From Nitrososphaerota archaeon (GTDB lineage: Archaea; Thermoproteota; Nitrososphaeria; Nitrososphaerales; Nitrosopumilaceae), in contig JAJPKL010000010.1 in NCBI GenBank assembly GCA_021323705.1, forward strand, positions 1 through 58,164: a stretch of 58,164 nt of DNA. The letters are read 5' to 3'. Position numbers and translations under genes: made by a program. Shown here piece after piece: positions 25,969-35,618 of this stretch (position 1 is its first letter; each line of letters begins with the position of its first letter). Under the pieces are notes generated by a model that saw only the letters and a list, made by a program, of their open reading frames with translations, searched no databases and was not told the DNA's origin.

Positions 25969-26547
25969 TTATTTTTTTGCAAAATATTTGAATGAAACAT
26001 TTTTTCCTTTGATCTGTATTTTTCCTACAACTTTTGCAGGAATTCCAAACGCGATAGAGAACGGTGGGATTCTATTATTGACCAAGCTATGAGCACCAAT
26101 TACAGAACATTTGCCAATTGTAGAACCCATAGTAACAATGGAATATGGTCCGAGATAACAAAAATCTCCAATTGTTGTTCTTGCCTTTTCATATGGGGCT
26201 TTTCCTCCTGTGAGAGCCCATTTGACAGTTTGATGTGTGTATATTTGTACACCGCTGCTTATACTGCAAAAATTACCAATCTTTAATTTTCCTCCGCTTC
26301 CATCAAGCAAAGTGTAAGGTCCTATCCACGTATTTTCTCCAACTTCGACATGGCCATACACATAATTATTATGATAAACATTGGCGTCTTTTTTTGTTTT
26401 CAAAAAGTTAGCCTTTTCCCATCTATCAAATAACAATTCTTCAAATGGAAGTATTCGCTTCCATTTTTTCCATGTTTTTTCTCTTAATTCTTTGTGAAGT
26501 TTTATTAAATCATCGTGCAAATTGACAGCGTTATTTCTTTTTGCCAA
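25969..26547 (-). CDS. Left-handed beta-helix (hexapeptide) acyltransferase
   Basis: The 192 residues have the hexapeptide pattern from about 60 on: VEVGENTWIGPYTLLDGSGG, KIGNFCSISSGVQIYTHQTV and TIGDFCYLGPYSIV, the trimeric left-handed helix of sugar O-/N-acetyltransferases. The catalytic His is likely in IYTHQTVKW. The basic C-terminus (KGKNVSFKYFAKK) is typical. It probably acylates the amino group made by the DegT enzyme, whose gene ends 31 bases away on the opposite strand. Confidence 0.88.
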   Translation of the reverse strand: MAKRNNAVNLHDDLIKLHKELREKTWKKWKRILPFEELLFDRWEKANFLKTKKDANVYHNNYVYGHVEVGENTWIGPYTLLDGSGGKLKIGNFCSISSGVQIYTHQTVKWALTGGKAPYEKARTTIGDFCYLGPYSIVTMGSTIGKCSVIGAHSLVNNRIPPFSIAFGIPAKVVGKIQIKGKNVSFKYFAKK

Positions 26548-26658
26548 TTTAGCAACTACCGATCCTTTGGATTTTAAGGTAACTAATATTTAGTGTTAAA
26601 TTTACTCTATATTCCCTATACTTTGTACGTTCTTTCACACGGTAGATATCAATTTTCT

Positions 26659-27660
26659 CTATGATAGTTTTTTTACTAAACACGTATATCCTGACTCAGA
26701 TTCCTTGACATATTTTGTTTCCAGATTCAGTTCTTTGCACCAGTCTTGTATTTCTTTTTCAGTATGTCTCCAAGCAAACTTTGGATGATACCAGTCATAA
26801 TTTGTTAGATTAGAATATTCAAACCCCCATGAATCATTCCAAAAACATTTGAAAAAAAATTGGTAGATAAAACGTTGCAAATCATATTCTCCCTTTTTTA
26901 TCCCAAGGATTTCAACATCATTTGGAACTTGAATTTTAATTGATTGTTCGTGAAGTGATTTGGCAAAATTAGTAATTGGTTTCATGGCTTCCATTGCCAA
27001 ATCATGTGGAAGATCACTTACTTTAGATCTAATATAGTCGTCAGCAAATTCTCGCAGTGGAGCTTTTTTCTTATAGATATAGAACAGGCATAATCCACCT
27101 ATCTTCAGTTTTTTGATGCAATTTTTTAAAGCATTTTTGGTATTTGGCGTGTGATGAAATACGCCGTTGCTTACAATGATGTCGAAACTTTCATCCCTGT
27201 AAGGAAGTGCGTTAAGATCTGCCTGTGCCAAAATAGGCTCTTTTCCAGAGGATTTTAGTGCATTTTTGGCACGATAGACAGCTATTGAAATATCAATTCC
27301 ATGGAATTCTTTAGCTTGTAGAGCCCAGAGTCTTGCAGAGGAACCACTACCAATTCCTGCATCTAAGACAACTTTATCTTGAAATATAGAAAGATCGCTT
27401 TCGTTTAAATTCATCATTTCCAACATTACATCTTTTATCTTTGGAAAGTCACTATCATCCTGACCAAATTGGCTTTTTGTCCATTTGTTACCAAATGATA
27501 TTTGAACTTGTTCTTGTAATGGATCATTTAATTTTGTGACAAAATTCGGTATTCCGTCATGAAGTGCATATTTTCCAGTAGAACTTATTAAGAAACCATT
27601 TTCTTCCAAAAGAGGTTCGTTTGTATATGGATCAACCCATTGTACAATTCTTTGCATCAA
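26659..27660 (-). CDS. SAM-dependent methyltransferase with N-terminal zinc-ribbon-like (Trm112-type) segment
   Basis: Residues 1-40 (TNEPLLEENGFLISSTGKYA, DGIPNFV) resemble the Trm112/YcaR segment found before many glycan-locus methyltransferases, although its cysteines are missing. The class I fold follows: VVLDAGIGSGSSARLW (SAM-binding loop I), FHGIDIS (acidic end of strand 2), and DIIVSNGVFHHT (motif IV). It is probably a sugar- or aglycone-modifying enzyme of the surface glycan, judged only by context. Confidence 0.85.
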   Translation of the reverse strand: MMQRIVQWVDPYTNEPLLEENGFLISSTGKYALHDGIPNFVTKLNDPLQEQVQISFGNKWTKSQFGQDDSDFPKIKDVMLEMMNLNESDLSIFQDKVVLDAGIGSGSSARLWALQAKEFHGIDISIAVYRAKNALKSSGKEPILAQADLNALPYRDESFDIIVSNGVFHHTPNTKNALKNCIKKLKIGGLCLFYIYKKKAPLREFADDYIRSKVSDLPHDLAMEAMKPITNFAKSLHEQSIKIQVPNDVEILGIKKGEYDLQRFIYQFFFKCFWNDSWGFEYSNLTNYDWYHPKFAWRHTEKEIQDWCKELNLETKYVKESESGYTCLVKKLS

Positions 27661-27781
27661 GTAATCACCCTGACTACCTAATTTAAGTAATCATAGAATC
27701 AATGGATGTATAGAAATATTAGGCACATACAGTTTTGTTTTTAATTTTTCTAGAGATGTTATCACTTGATCAATGTTAGAC

Positions 27782-29017
27782 TTACAGCCTCATTGTTGCA
27801 TTCATTTCTTTTGTTACAAATATCCTATGCCAAATTTCGAGTGCAAATATTGAGATCAATCTATTTAGGTATCGCACATCTCCATCATTTTCAACACGTT
27901 CAAAAGAACGTAAAACCCAATTGTAGTTTATTATCTTTCTTTTGAAGATTTGACTATTTTTTTCCATCAGATATGTCTGACATATTTTTTTCCCATGATC
28001 TTTCCAATCTAGCCACAAAGAGGGAGAAAACCCCTTCTTTTCATCAATGTGTTCTATGCCTAGACGTTTGGCTATTTTGCGCAGAACAATCTTACCCTTT
28101 TGATTGACCCGATCATATTTTTGTATAATGGGTAGGTGTAGAGCAAAATCAATGACTTTTTTGTCACGAAATGGCTGAAAGCCATCTATTTTGTAATGTT
28201 CAAAAATAGATAAAGATGTAGGTAGAAAGTCGTACAGTAATTTTCCGTTATAATCTGCCAATATTACTTGCTCAAGAGGATCCAGACGATTTGAGAAATA
28301 AGATCTGAAATATCCATAGATCTCATTCCAATCAAATTTTATTGCAGAGCCAAAAAGATATTCTTGATCAGGGACCCAGTCCCTATTATGACATTCTAGA
28401 TAGTTTATTGCCTTTATCCTCCAATTGTCTTTGGGCTGCAGTAAATTCAAAAATTTGTTATACCTAAAAGTATACCCTCCAAAGATCTCATCTGCACCAT
28501 CTCCTGTAATGAGAATGTTGCCGTGTTTTTTTGCTTCTCTTGCAATTACATGTTGATATGTATTCCACCTCGGTTTTCTTGAAATTGAAATTATTTCAGG
28601 CATGTTTGTAAAAATTGAATCCATATAGATTACCTTAAAATCTGCATCAAATTTAGTGGCAATTTCTCTTGCTATCTTAGATTCATCATGACCTTCTCCA
28701 AATACACCACATATTGCAACAATTTTTTCCTTAGGAAATGCTTTACGCAGTAGTGCTAGACACAGCGTAGAATCTATTCCGCTACTAAGCGATACAACAA
28801 AGCTACCCTTTTTAGCTACGGGAATTTTTAGAAATGCATTTGTTAGTAGTTTTTCGGTTTGATGTCCATTAGGATCGGATGTATTGTTTAGAAAGTTTTT
28901 TTGTGTTATGGGTTTGCTAATTGTTTTTTCTAGAGGGTTGTATCTAATTGTCAAAAAATTACGCATAGATAATAAGTCAACATTCGGTTTCAAGTATTGT
29001 ACTCTAACATGCCTCAA
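27782..29017 (-). CDS. Asparagine synthase-like amidotransferase lacking the glutaminase domain
   Basis: Residues 70-400 correspond to the AsnB synthetase domain. The PP-loop is SLSSGIDSTL at 76-85, and GDGADEIFGGYTFRYN is the second signature. AsnB proteins normally begin Met-Cys with a ~200-residue glutaminase; here only ~65 unrelated residues precede the synthetase domain, so it would need free ammonia or a partner subunit. In glycan loci such proteins form uronamides by amidating sugar carboxylates, and a uronate-making 6-dehydrogenase is encoded nearby. True asparagine synthesis is the alternative. ATG at codon 18 is another start. Confidence 0.82.
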   Translation of the reverse strand: MRHVRVQYLKPNVDLLSMRNFLTIRYNPLEKTISKPITQKNFLNNTSDPNGHQTEKLLTNAFLKIPVAKKGSFVVSLSSGIDSTLCLALLRKAFPKEKIVAICGVFGEGHDESKIAREIATKFDADFKVIYMDSIFTNMPEIISISRKPRWNTYQHVIAREAKKHGNILITGDGADEIFGGYTFRYNKFLNLLQPKDNWRIKAINYLECHNRDWVPDQEYLFGSAIKFDWNEIYGYFRSYFSNRLDPLEQVILADYNGKLLYDFLPTSLSIFEHYKIDGFQPFRDKKVIDFALHLPIIQKYDRVNQKGKIVLRKIAKRLGIEHIDEKKGFSPSLWLDWKDHGKKICQTYLMEKNSQIFKRKIINYNWVLRSFERVENDGDVRYLNRLISIFALEIWHRIFVTKEMNATMRL

Positions 29018-29174
29018 TAAATAACGGTTTATCTACCTCCAATATGCTTCAAGATAATTAAAAAAGTATTTTTAAGTACATGATGAATGAAAATTTTGGC
29101 CTTTTCATGACTTATCACTTTTGCGTTTAATGTAACATGTATGCGGCTTAGAGGTTATCGTCTTAAGACTAGAA

Positions 29175-30284
29175 TTAGGTTATCTTTAATAATTTATCAT
29201 TAATTTGATTGATTTTTTCACTATTCAGAATTGCTTCCGAAATGCATTTAATTTTTTTTGAAATTATTTCCGGAGAGTGATATTTTACTAGCCACTCCTT
29301 TCCTTTTTTGCCAATTTCTTTCCTAATTTTTTCATCTTTCACATATTCTAATTGTTTTTGTACCTCGGTGGGAGTGGATGCGTTAAGAGCAGGTGGAGGT
29401 TGACCATACAAATCGCGGTATCCCTTTTCATCATAATGAGTCACGAGTGGTTTTTCTGAAAGAAGAGCTTCTCTACCAATCCCTCCGAGTTCAGGTGTTA
29501 TGAATTGGTCTGCTACAACGTCACAGATATGATAGTATTTCCGCATTTCTTCAGCCGTAAGTGGCCCTTTTATAAATCGAATATTAGATTGAATCCCTAA
29601 CGAAGTCACCAATTGGTGTATTTTTGCTGAATCTGGACCGCGATCTACAATCAATAGAATTGCAGACGGATTTTCCTTTACAAATTTGGCAAATCCTTCA
29701 ACAAGTATACTATTGCCTTTTTCACTCCACAGGTTTGTGGGGTGAAAGATGACAAAGTTATTGCTAAATTCACCTTTAGGGACATCACCGTGTTTGGATG
29801 TGGAAAAATCTAAGAAAATAGGCAAAAAGATAATGTTCTTGAGTTTTAATTTGTTCAATAATTGGTATTGTTCTGGTCCTGTGAACAGTATTGCCTTGGC
29901 CCTTTTGTATGCTAGCCTCATAAGAATCCCACGTATTGACTTTTCAAAGGCTACTGTCCTAAGATCATTACCAAGGGGTTGTGCAATAAATGGTCGTCTA
30001 GACAGATATGCAAAAATCACCAATCCATAATGAGCATAAATTAATTTGTAATTTTTATCTCTCATTTTTTTTATTACATCTAGTCTCCATGTTGGAAGTG
30101 TTTTATCATAAAAATGAATCCATGTGGGATAACTATTCTTTAACTCAGGATCTTGTTTGTTTGGATCTTGTTCTATAACGGGATTTTTGTGCATCAACAA
30201 ATCCACATCCACACCAATTTTTCTCATTTCTTTTGCCACCATGTATCCAACATTAGCTACATTTCCAACATAAAGAATTCTCAT
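29175..30284 (-). CDS. Glycosyltransferase family 1/4 (GT-B fold)
   Basis: The 369 residues show two Rossmann-like halves. The N-terminal half begins ILYVGNVANVGYMVAKEM and contains AQPLGNDLR. The C-terminal half has FHPTNLWSEKGNSILVEGFA, RFIKGPLTAEEM (loop before the nucleotide site) and ELGGIGREALLSEKPLV, the Glu-x7-Glu motif of retaining GT4-type enzymes. It transfers a sugar to a lipid- or protein-linked glycan on the cytoplasmic face. No signal peptide is seen. Confidence 0.88.
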   Translation of the reverse strand: MRILYVGNVANVGYMVAKEMRKIGVDVDLLMHKNPVIEQDPNKQDPELKNSYPTWIHFYDKTLPTWRLDVIKKMRDKNYKLIYAHYGLVIFAYLSRRPFIAQPLGNDLRTVAFEKSIRGILMRLAYKRAKAILFTGPEQYQLLNKLKLKNIIFLPIFLDFSTSKHGDVPKGEFSNNFVIFHPTNLWSEKGNSILVEGFAKFVKENPSAILLIVDRGPDSAKIHQLVTSLGIQSNIRFIKGPLTAEEMRKYYHICDVVADQFITPELGGIGREALLSEKPLVTHYDEKGYRDLYGQPPPALNASTPTEVQKQLEYVKDEKIRKEIGKKGKEWLVKYHSPEIISKKIKCISEAILNSEKINQINDKLLKIT

Positions 30285-30453
30285 GCAGATAACCCCGGTG
30301 ACAATTTTTTCACTATATAATTCAACTTGCTAGGTATCCGAAGATTTACTTGTCCGAAATTGATTCATAAGTGTCACTTTTCTATCAACTATTTGTGAAA
30401 TAAACCAAATGATTATTTAGAAATAACAAATACTACAATACAAATCGCTACTT

Positions 30454-31950
30454 ATGACAAATACACGACTCAGATACTCCGGTTTAGTTGTTTTTGGGGC
30501 CAGGATTGCAAGTCTTCTTACAGGATTTATGTTTACTGCCATTGTTACAAACAAGCTCTCTGAGACTGATTTTGGCATATGGCAAGCCGTTCAAACTGCT
30601 CAGAATTATCCAAGTTTTTTGATTCCTGTGGTTTCATACTGGACAGTCAGGTATTTTGCTAGAGGTACAGATGTTGGAAGAACTGGCCTCATCTCATCCA
30701 TCATCTTGGCTGCTCCAGCATCACTCATCTATATCGTTACCTCACTATTCTTTGTAGCATCGTTAAAGACATTGTTTCTTTATTTTTTGATAGGATGGAT
30801 CCAAATTCCGCTTTTCTTTATGGTAGGTTTCTTAGAATCCGTATCACAAGCAACCAAACCGCCAATACAAAGCTACGCTTTTCTCTCTGCTGAAATTGCA
30901 AAGTTAGTTTTTGCCGTACCCTTACTTATCTTTCTCAAACAAGGGCTGGAAACAGTGATCATAGTAATAGTCCTAACTCAGATTGTGCAGGTCACTATGC
31001 TTTTAGTTCTAAATAGGAAACATCTTGTCAGCAAGTTTGACTTCAAATTGGTCAAGCACTGGCTGAAGCTTTCATGGATACCAATAACTGCCACAGTACC
31101 ATCTGTAATATACACTATAGATGTAGCTGTTGTCACATACCTTACCAAATCGGCAACATCTATTGCATACTACAAAGCAGCATATCTACTATCCAATATG
31201 ATAACATATAGTCAGTATCTTGCGATTGCACTATATCCAAAAATTCTCAAGGGTGGAGATTCTAAAGATGTCGAATCTATCCTGAAAATGATATTGATGT
31301 TTATCATACCTATTTCTCTTGGAGTATACTTTGTTTCTGATCAGCTTCTCTATCTTTTAAAATCAAGCTATATGCAATCTAGACCCGTTTTAGAATTTTT
31401 GATTCCAAGTTCCTTCATTTCCGTGTTTTACTTTTTCTTTGATTCAATTCTTAGCGGAACGGTACACTCTGAACTAGACAAGGATGTTTCTTTCTATAAA
31501 CTCTTAAAAAGCCGCTTGCTTTTAGCACCCAAAATAGGAATTGCGTATTCAGTTTCCTATGTGATATGTCTATATCTCCTTCTTTATTTCTTTAACGAGA
31601 AAAGTGACGATTATGCTACAACCATTATCCTATGGTCAATTGCAACCTTGATTGTAGTAATTCCATTTTCTATCTATAAGGCAATTATAGCAAGACGTAT
31701 TTTGCATTTCAGGATCCCAAGTACTAGCATCCTCAAGTATTTGATTTCAAGCATAGCAATGATTTTGATAATAGTTGTTCTCAAAATATTTGTCCCAATC
31801 GGACTACCTAAAGCTACTTACGCCATCATGTTAGGCGGAGAGTGTTTAGTCGCAATTTTGACTTATTTTTCCTTCTTGTATGGAATTGATTCAGAATTTA
31901 GAAGCATAATTAAAAATGTAGTTTCATCCAAGATGAAAGATTCTAACTAA
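30454..31950 (+). CDS. Polysaccharide flippase (Wzx/MOP superfamily)
   Basis: A 498-residue polytopic protein with about 12-14 hydrophobic helices and basic cytoplasmic loops. The N-terminal GLVVFGARIASLLTGFMF and KLSETDFGIWQAVQT are typical of Wzx-like lipid-linked oligosaccharide translocases. It sits in the middle of the glycosyltransferase genes and would move the assembled glycan outside for attachment to S-layer or other surface proteins (the final step is inference, since no AglB oligosaccharyltransferase is in the window). Confidence 0.88.
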   Translation: MTNTRLRYSGLVVFGARIASLLTGFMFTAIVTNKLSETDFGIWQAVQTAQNYPSFLIPVVSYWTVRYFARGTDVGRTGLISSIILAAPASLIYIVTSLFFVASLKTLFLYFLIGWIQIPLFFMVGFLESVSQATKPPIQSYAFLSAEIAKLVFAVPLLIFLKQGLETVIIVIVLTQIVQVTMLLVLNRKHLVSKFDFKLVKHWLKLSWIPITATVPSVIYTIDVAVVTYLTKSATSIAYYKAAYLLSNMITYSQYLAIALYPKILKGGDSKDVESILKMILMFIIPISLGVYFVSDQLLYLLKSSYMQSRPVLEFLIPSSFISVFYFFFDSILSGTVHSELDKDVSFYKLLKSRLLLAPKIGIAYSVSYVICLYLLLYFFNEKSDDYATTIILWSIATLIVVIPFSIYKAIIARRILHFRIPSTSILKYLISSIAMILIIVVLKIFVPIGLPKATYAIMLGGECLVAILTYFSFLYGIDSEFRSIIKNVVSSKMKDSN

Positions 31951-32075
31951 AATTTGTGGTAGTTGATTTTATTCCATACTAAATTTATCCATGCGTCATT
32001 TCTATTTCATCGTCAGAAATTATTATCCATAAAGTATATGTTATCAGATAGCAAAATCAAGTTGCGATTAAATTC

Positions 32076-32924
32076 ATGGGTACCTATTTTTCCATCGTAA
32101 CATGTAGAAATTCAGAGAACAATATAGAGTCTGCTTTGCTATCTCTTAAAAATCAAACACTGCGACCCGAATACGTTATTGTAGTAAATGATGGTTCTAC
32201 GGATAAAACGTCAGAAATATTGGAAAGAATGCAGAAAGACTGGCAAAACTTACACATAATCACCAATCCTGATTTAGGATACGATATAGGAAGAGTGGTA
32301 AATAACTGGAACAAAGCAATAAAGTTTGTTTCAGAGTCAAAACTGAAAGAGACGGATTATCATATGATTTGTACCGATGATACAGAGTACGAGAGTGGTT
32401 ATGCTGCAAAGATTGTTTCGTACATGGATTCCAATCCAGAGATCGCCATAGTCTCTGGAGTTCCTGATAATTTAAAATACAAATTGCCACGCGGGGCAGG
32501 CAGATTTGTACGAAATTCATTTTTCATAACAAAATGTGGCTATTATCCAGAAAAGATGGGATATGAATCTGCAGTACTATACATTGCAGATAAGTCTGGT
32601 TTAAAATCAAAGGTTTTGGATAATGCAAGGTTCAAACACACAAGGGAACTTGGCAAGAGTCATCATTTCTATGAATTTGGGGCTGGCATGAGAGCACTTG
32701 GATATCACGAATTGTATGTGTTTGGAAGATTTCTTCTTTATTTTATCACAGGAAAACCCATTGGAAGACTAGGAGCAGCATACATGCTATACTACTATCT
32801 TACCTATTCACCAAAGAAAAATGGTTACAACAGTTTGCATGATAAAGAAATACGAGATTTTATCAGGAAGAAGCAATTAGACTCGATCAAAAATGTATTA
32901 AAAGGCAAGCCATCCGAAAATTAA
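32076..32924 (+). CDS. Glycosyltransferase family 2
   Basis: The 282-residue GT-A enzyme begins FSIVTCRNSENNIESALLSL and has VIVVNDGSTDKTSEIL, the nucleotide-binding signature of GT2. Its DxD region reads MICTDDTEYE. The C-terminal half contains short hydrophobic segments (YVFGRFLLYFITGKPIG) that may associate with the membrane. It is 125 bases downstream of the flippase on the same strand, and ends the main glycan locus. Confidence 0.88.
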   Translation: MGTYFSIVTCRNSENNIESALLSLKNQTLRPEYVIVVNDGSTDKTSEILERMQKDWQNLHIITNPDLGYDIGRVVNNWNKAIKFVSESKLKETDYHMICTDDTEYESGYAAKIVSYMDSNPEIAIVSGVPDNLKYKLPRGAGRFVRNSFFITKCGYYPEKMGYESAVLYIADKSGLKSKVLDNARFKHTRELGKSHHFYEFGAGMRALGYHELYVFGRFLLYFITGKPIGRLGAAYMLYYYLTYSPKKNGYNSLHDKEIRDFIRKKQLDSIKNVLKGKPSEN

Positions 32925-33024
32925 TCGTCCAAGTCAAGGATCTTAAAATTGCTGATAAATCGACAGAATACCAATCAAAACTTCTCAGTAAGATTGGATA
33001 GATAGGTAGATTTACAGTTAGAAA

Positions 33025-34689
33025 TTACATCAGGGCTTGTGATGCTTCGTGGAACATCTGGCTCTTTGCACATCCTGCGGCAAGCTCATCGCCTGCTCCC
33101 CTTCTCATGATGCCTCGGTACAAGCCATCTTCGAGTTTAGCGCCCACTCTTTGCTCCCATTCTTCTACTGTTGTTGAATATTTCTTTTGAATTCTGTCTC
33201 TGTACCATTCCGGGATTACATTAAACGCACAGAATGGAATGATTCTAAGGTCTGGTGTCAAGTAGTGAATATCACATCGCTGCAGTCTTTCAAGGTCTTC
33301 ATTGTACTTGTCTTGGAAGTGCATCATGCCCAAGAAGAGTCCTTTGACATGCCATGAGCCAACTGCATCAAATGATCTTTTCATCAATATATTGCCAAAC
33401 ATCTTTGCCAAGTCGAGCCCTGCCGGCTGTTTCTTTTTATCAACAAAGCTTGAAAGTTTTCTTACCACTTCAAGCATTGTAAAGTACTTGTTCTTGCCAG
33501 AGCGAATCTCTTCTGCCTTGTCTTCAAAGAGTTCCAGCATTCCCTGAATATCTGCAAATCTGGTCAGCGGAACAAACTTTTTGGTTTCTTGGTCCTCAAA
33601 GATATAGGTTCCTGCACCGCAGGCAAAGTGAATTGATAACTCATATTTTGGCTTGCTTGAGAATGCCTCGATTACATTTGTTAGTGGCATGCAGCTTGGA
33701 ACTGGGAACCAGTCATCCACTGTTACTTCGGCACCTGTTTGTTCCTCAATTCTTTGTATGCAATCAGGTATTGTGATTCTGTATTTCTCGCGTTCTTTCT
33801 TACCCATTCTTCCTGTTAAGGAGACCGGCTGGAAGTTGACCGCATGTACAACATCAAGGTTCTTTTGCGCATATCTGATAATGCCACCTAGTTCATGATC
33901 ATTAATTGACTTGATAACTGTTGGTACAAAGACTACAGTAGTTCCTGTCTTTCTTGCACTTTCTAGTGCGTATGGTATCTCCCAATGATTTTTTGGATTT
34001 GTTCTTGGGGTTACACCATCGAAGCTAAGATAGAGGTTGTTTACACCAGCAAGTCGCACTTCGCGCATTGCTTCTGGATCGAGTGCAAATCTAATTCCGT
34101 TGGTATTCATCTGAATGTGGTCTACACCCTCTTCTTTCATTATTTTGATAACGTCAGCGATGTCTTCTCTTAGCATTGGTTCACCGCCAGTAATCTGTAT
34201 CGAATTTCCTGGGATTGGTCTTTCTGCCTTGAGAGTCTTCATCATTGCTCTTACTTGATCTTGTGTTGGTTCATACATGTATGCACCTTCAAGACCTTTC
34301 TTTACATAGAAGAAGCAGTACCAGCAAGTCAGATCACATCTGTTTGTAACTATCATATTTGCAAGCCCGCTGTGTGAAAGGTGGTTAGAACACAGCCCAC
34401 AGTTATTTGGACATGAGCACTTGTCGATCATTACATTTGGAGCATGGGCACCTTTTCCATCCATCCAGTAGGTGCTAAACTTCCTGTACATCTCATATGA
34501 GCCAAAGTATAGCTCCTCACACTCTCCATGTGTAGGACAGGTCTTTGTCATGAACACCTTGCCGTCTCTCTCAAAGACCTCGGCGTCAAGTATCATGTTA
34601 CAATCTGGGCATATACTCTGAGTAAATCGTATAGTAGACTTCTTCCCTAATGTAGGGGTCTTTAGATTAGATATCTGAATTAGTTCCAT
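33025..34689 (-). CDS. Radical SAM protein, candidate tetraether lipid synthase (Tes/MJ0619-like)
   Basis: A 554-residue protein. The SAM-cluster cysteines are C118, C122 and C125 (NRCDLTCWYCFF), and the Gly-Glu loop is IQITGGEPML. Before the radical SAM core there is a Cys-rich region: CPDC at 27-30, KTCPTHGEC near 49-57, and CSCPNNCGLC at 91-100. C-terminal cysteines (HFACGAG, RCDIHY, PFCAF) could bind further clusters. This arrangement of auxiliary clusters is that of MJ0619-type proteins, which join archaeal lipid tails head to head into tetraethers. Thaumarchaea make GDGT lipids, so the function is plausible, but related pterin- or RNA-modifying members exist. It is divergent from a TrmB regulator. 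Confidence 0.75.
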   Translation of the reverse strand: MELIQISNLKTPTLGKKSTIRFTQSICPDCNMILDAEVFERDGKVFMTKTCPTHGECEELYFGSYEMYRKFSTYWMDGKGAHAPNVMIDKCSCPNNCGLCSNHLSHSGLANMIVTNRCDLTCWYCFFYVKKGLEGAYMYEPTQDQVRAMMKTLKAERPIPGNSIQITGGEPMLREDIADVIKIMKEEGVDHIQMNTNGIRFALDPEAMREVRLAGVNNLYLSFDGVTPRTNPKNHWEIPYALESARKTGTTVVFVPTVIKSINDHELGGIIRYAQKNLDVVHAVNFQPVSLTGRMGKKEREKYRITIPDCIQRIEEQTGAEVTVDDWFPVPSCMPLTNVIEAFSSKPKYELSIHFACGAGTYIFEDQETKKFVPLTRFADIQGMLELFEDKAEEIRSGKNKYFTMLEVVRKLSSFVDKKKQPAGLDLAKMFGNILMKRSFDAVGSWHVKGLFLGMMHFQDKYNEDLERLQRCDIHYLTPDLRIIPFCAFNVIPEWYRDRIQKKYSTTVEEWEQRVGAKLEDGLYRGIMRRGAGDELAAGCAKSQMFHEASQALM

Positions 34690-34793
34690 ACTATTATTGG
34701 CATATCTTAAGAATTAGTATTTAATCCATTTCCAACAAGACACCAGATGAATAGGTAGAACTACGTGCCTAGTGTACGAACGCTTAATCCTAG

Positions 34794-34803
34794 ACATATA
34801 TAC
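34794..34803 (+). promoter_or_regulatory. TATA box for TrmB-like regulator
   Basis: CATATATACC is centred about 28 bases before the ATG of the regulator, so initiation would fall within a few bases of the start codon. Confidence 0.45.
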
Positions 34804-34826
34804 CTTGGATTCTCGATTGATATGGA

Positions 34827-35597
34827 ATGAGCCTCTCTGACAAGACTAGAAAGGCCCTAGAGAGGGTTGGACTGACTAGTTATGAGATAAAGACGTACGC
34901 CTCACTTCTCAAGACAGGCCCAATAACTGCCTCAGATCTCAGTCAAAAGTCAGGAGTGCCATACTCAAAGATATACGAAGTGCTCGGTACCTTGGAGGAG
35001 AAGGGATGGATAGGCTCAGACGATTCACGTCCCACGCAATATTTTGCAAAGTCTCCCGCTACTGCCATGCAGACATCAAGACAGCAGTTTGAAACAGATT
35101 TTAGCAGTAATGAGAATACAATACTAAAGGAACTCACTCCACTTTACGAACAAAGCGGAACAAGTGAGAGGCCAGACATTTGGATAATTTCCGGTGTAAT
35201 GAACATAGCAACCAAGATTCTAGAGATGGTTGATTCCTGCAGAAATGAGGTGCTCATAGCAATACCCAAAGTTGCAGAGGCCCTGGCAAAGGAGGCACTG
35301 CCAAAGCTTAGATTGCTGCACGACAGAGGAGTTGATATTACTATACTGGTATCAGAAGATGTTGACAGCGACACGCTCAAGTCCTTGTCCCGTCTATCCA
35401 AGGTCAAATTGAAAAAGGGACTTTTTGGAGGTGGCATAATATCAGACAAAAGGTATGTAGTTTTATTACTTGGCGAGGAACTTGGAACATCCGGTTCAAA
35501 GGAAGCTGTTGCCATATGGGCTGATCATTCTGGCCTTGCAGGCTTTGCACGCGAATACTTTGAATATCTATTGAGAGAATCAAAAGACGTAAAGTGA
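34827..35597 (+). CDS. TrmB-family transcriptional regulator
   Basis: The 256 residues open with an archaeal TrmB-type winged helix (GLTSYEIKTYASLLKTGPIT then ASDLSQKSGVPYSKIYEVL), followed by a coiled linker and a C-terminal domain of the phospholipase-D-like TrmB type (about 120-250: EVLIAIPKVAEALAKEALPK, RGVDITILVSEDV). Such regulators sense sugars or other small ligands and bind palindromes near promoters. The position, head to head with the radical SAM gene, makes that gene a possible target. The DtxR-family gene follows after 21 bases on the same strand. Confidence 0.88.
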   Translation: MSLSDKTRKALERVGLTSYEIKTYASLLKTGPITASDLSQKSGVPYSKIYEVLGTLEEKGWIGSDDSRPTQYFAKSPATAMQTSRQQFETDFSSNENTILKELTPLYEQSGTSERPDIWIISGVMNIATKILEMVDSCRNEVLIAIPKVAEALAKEALPKLRLLHDRGVDITILVSEDVDSDTLKSLSRLSKVKLKKGLFGGGIISDKRYVVLLLGEELGTSGSKEAVAIWADHSGLAGFAREYFEYLLRESKDVK

Positions 35598-35618
35598 GGA
35601 TAGGAGATAGAACATATC

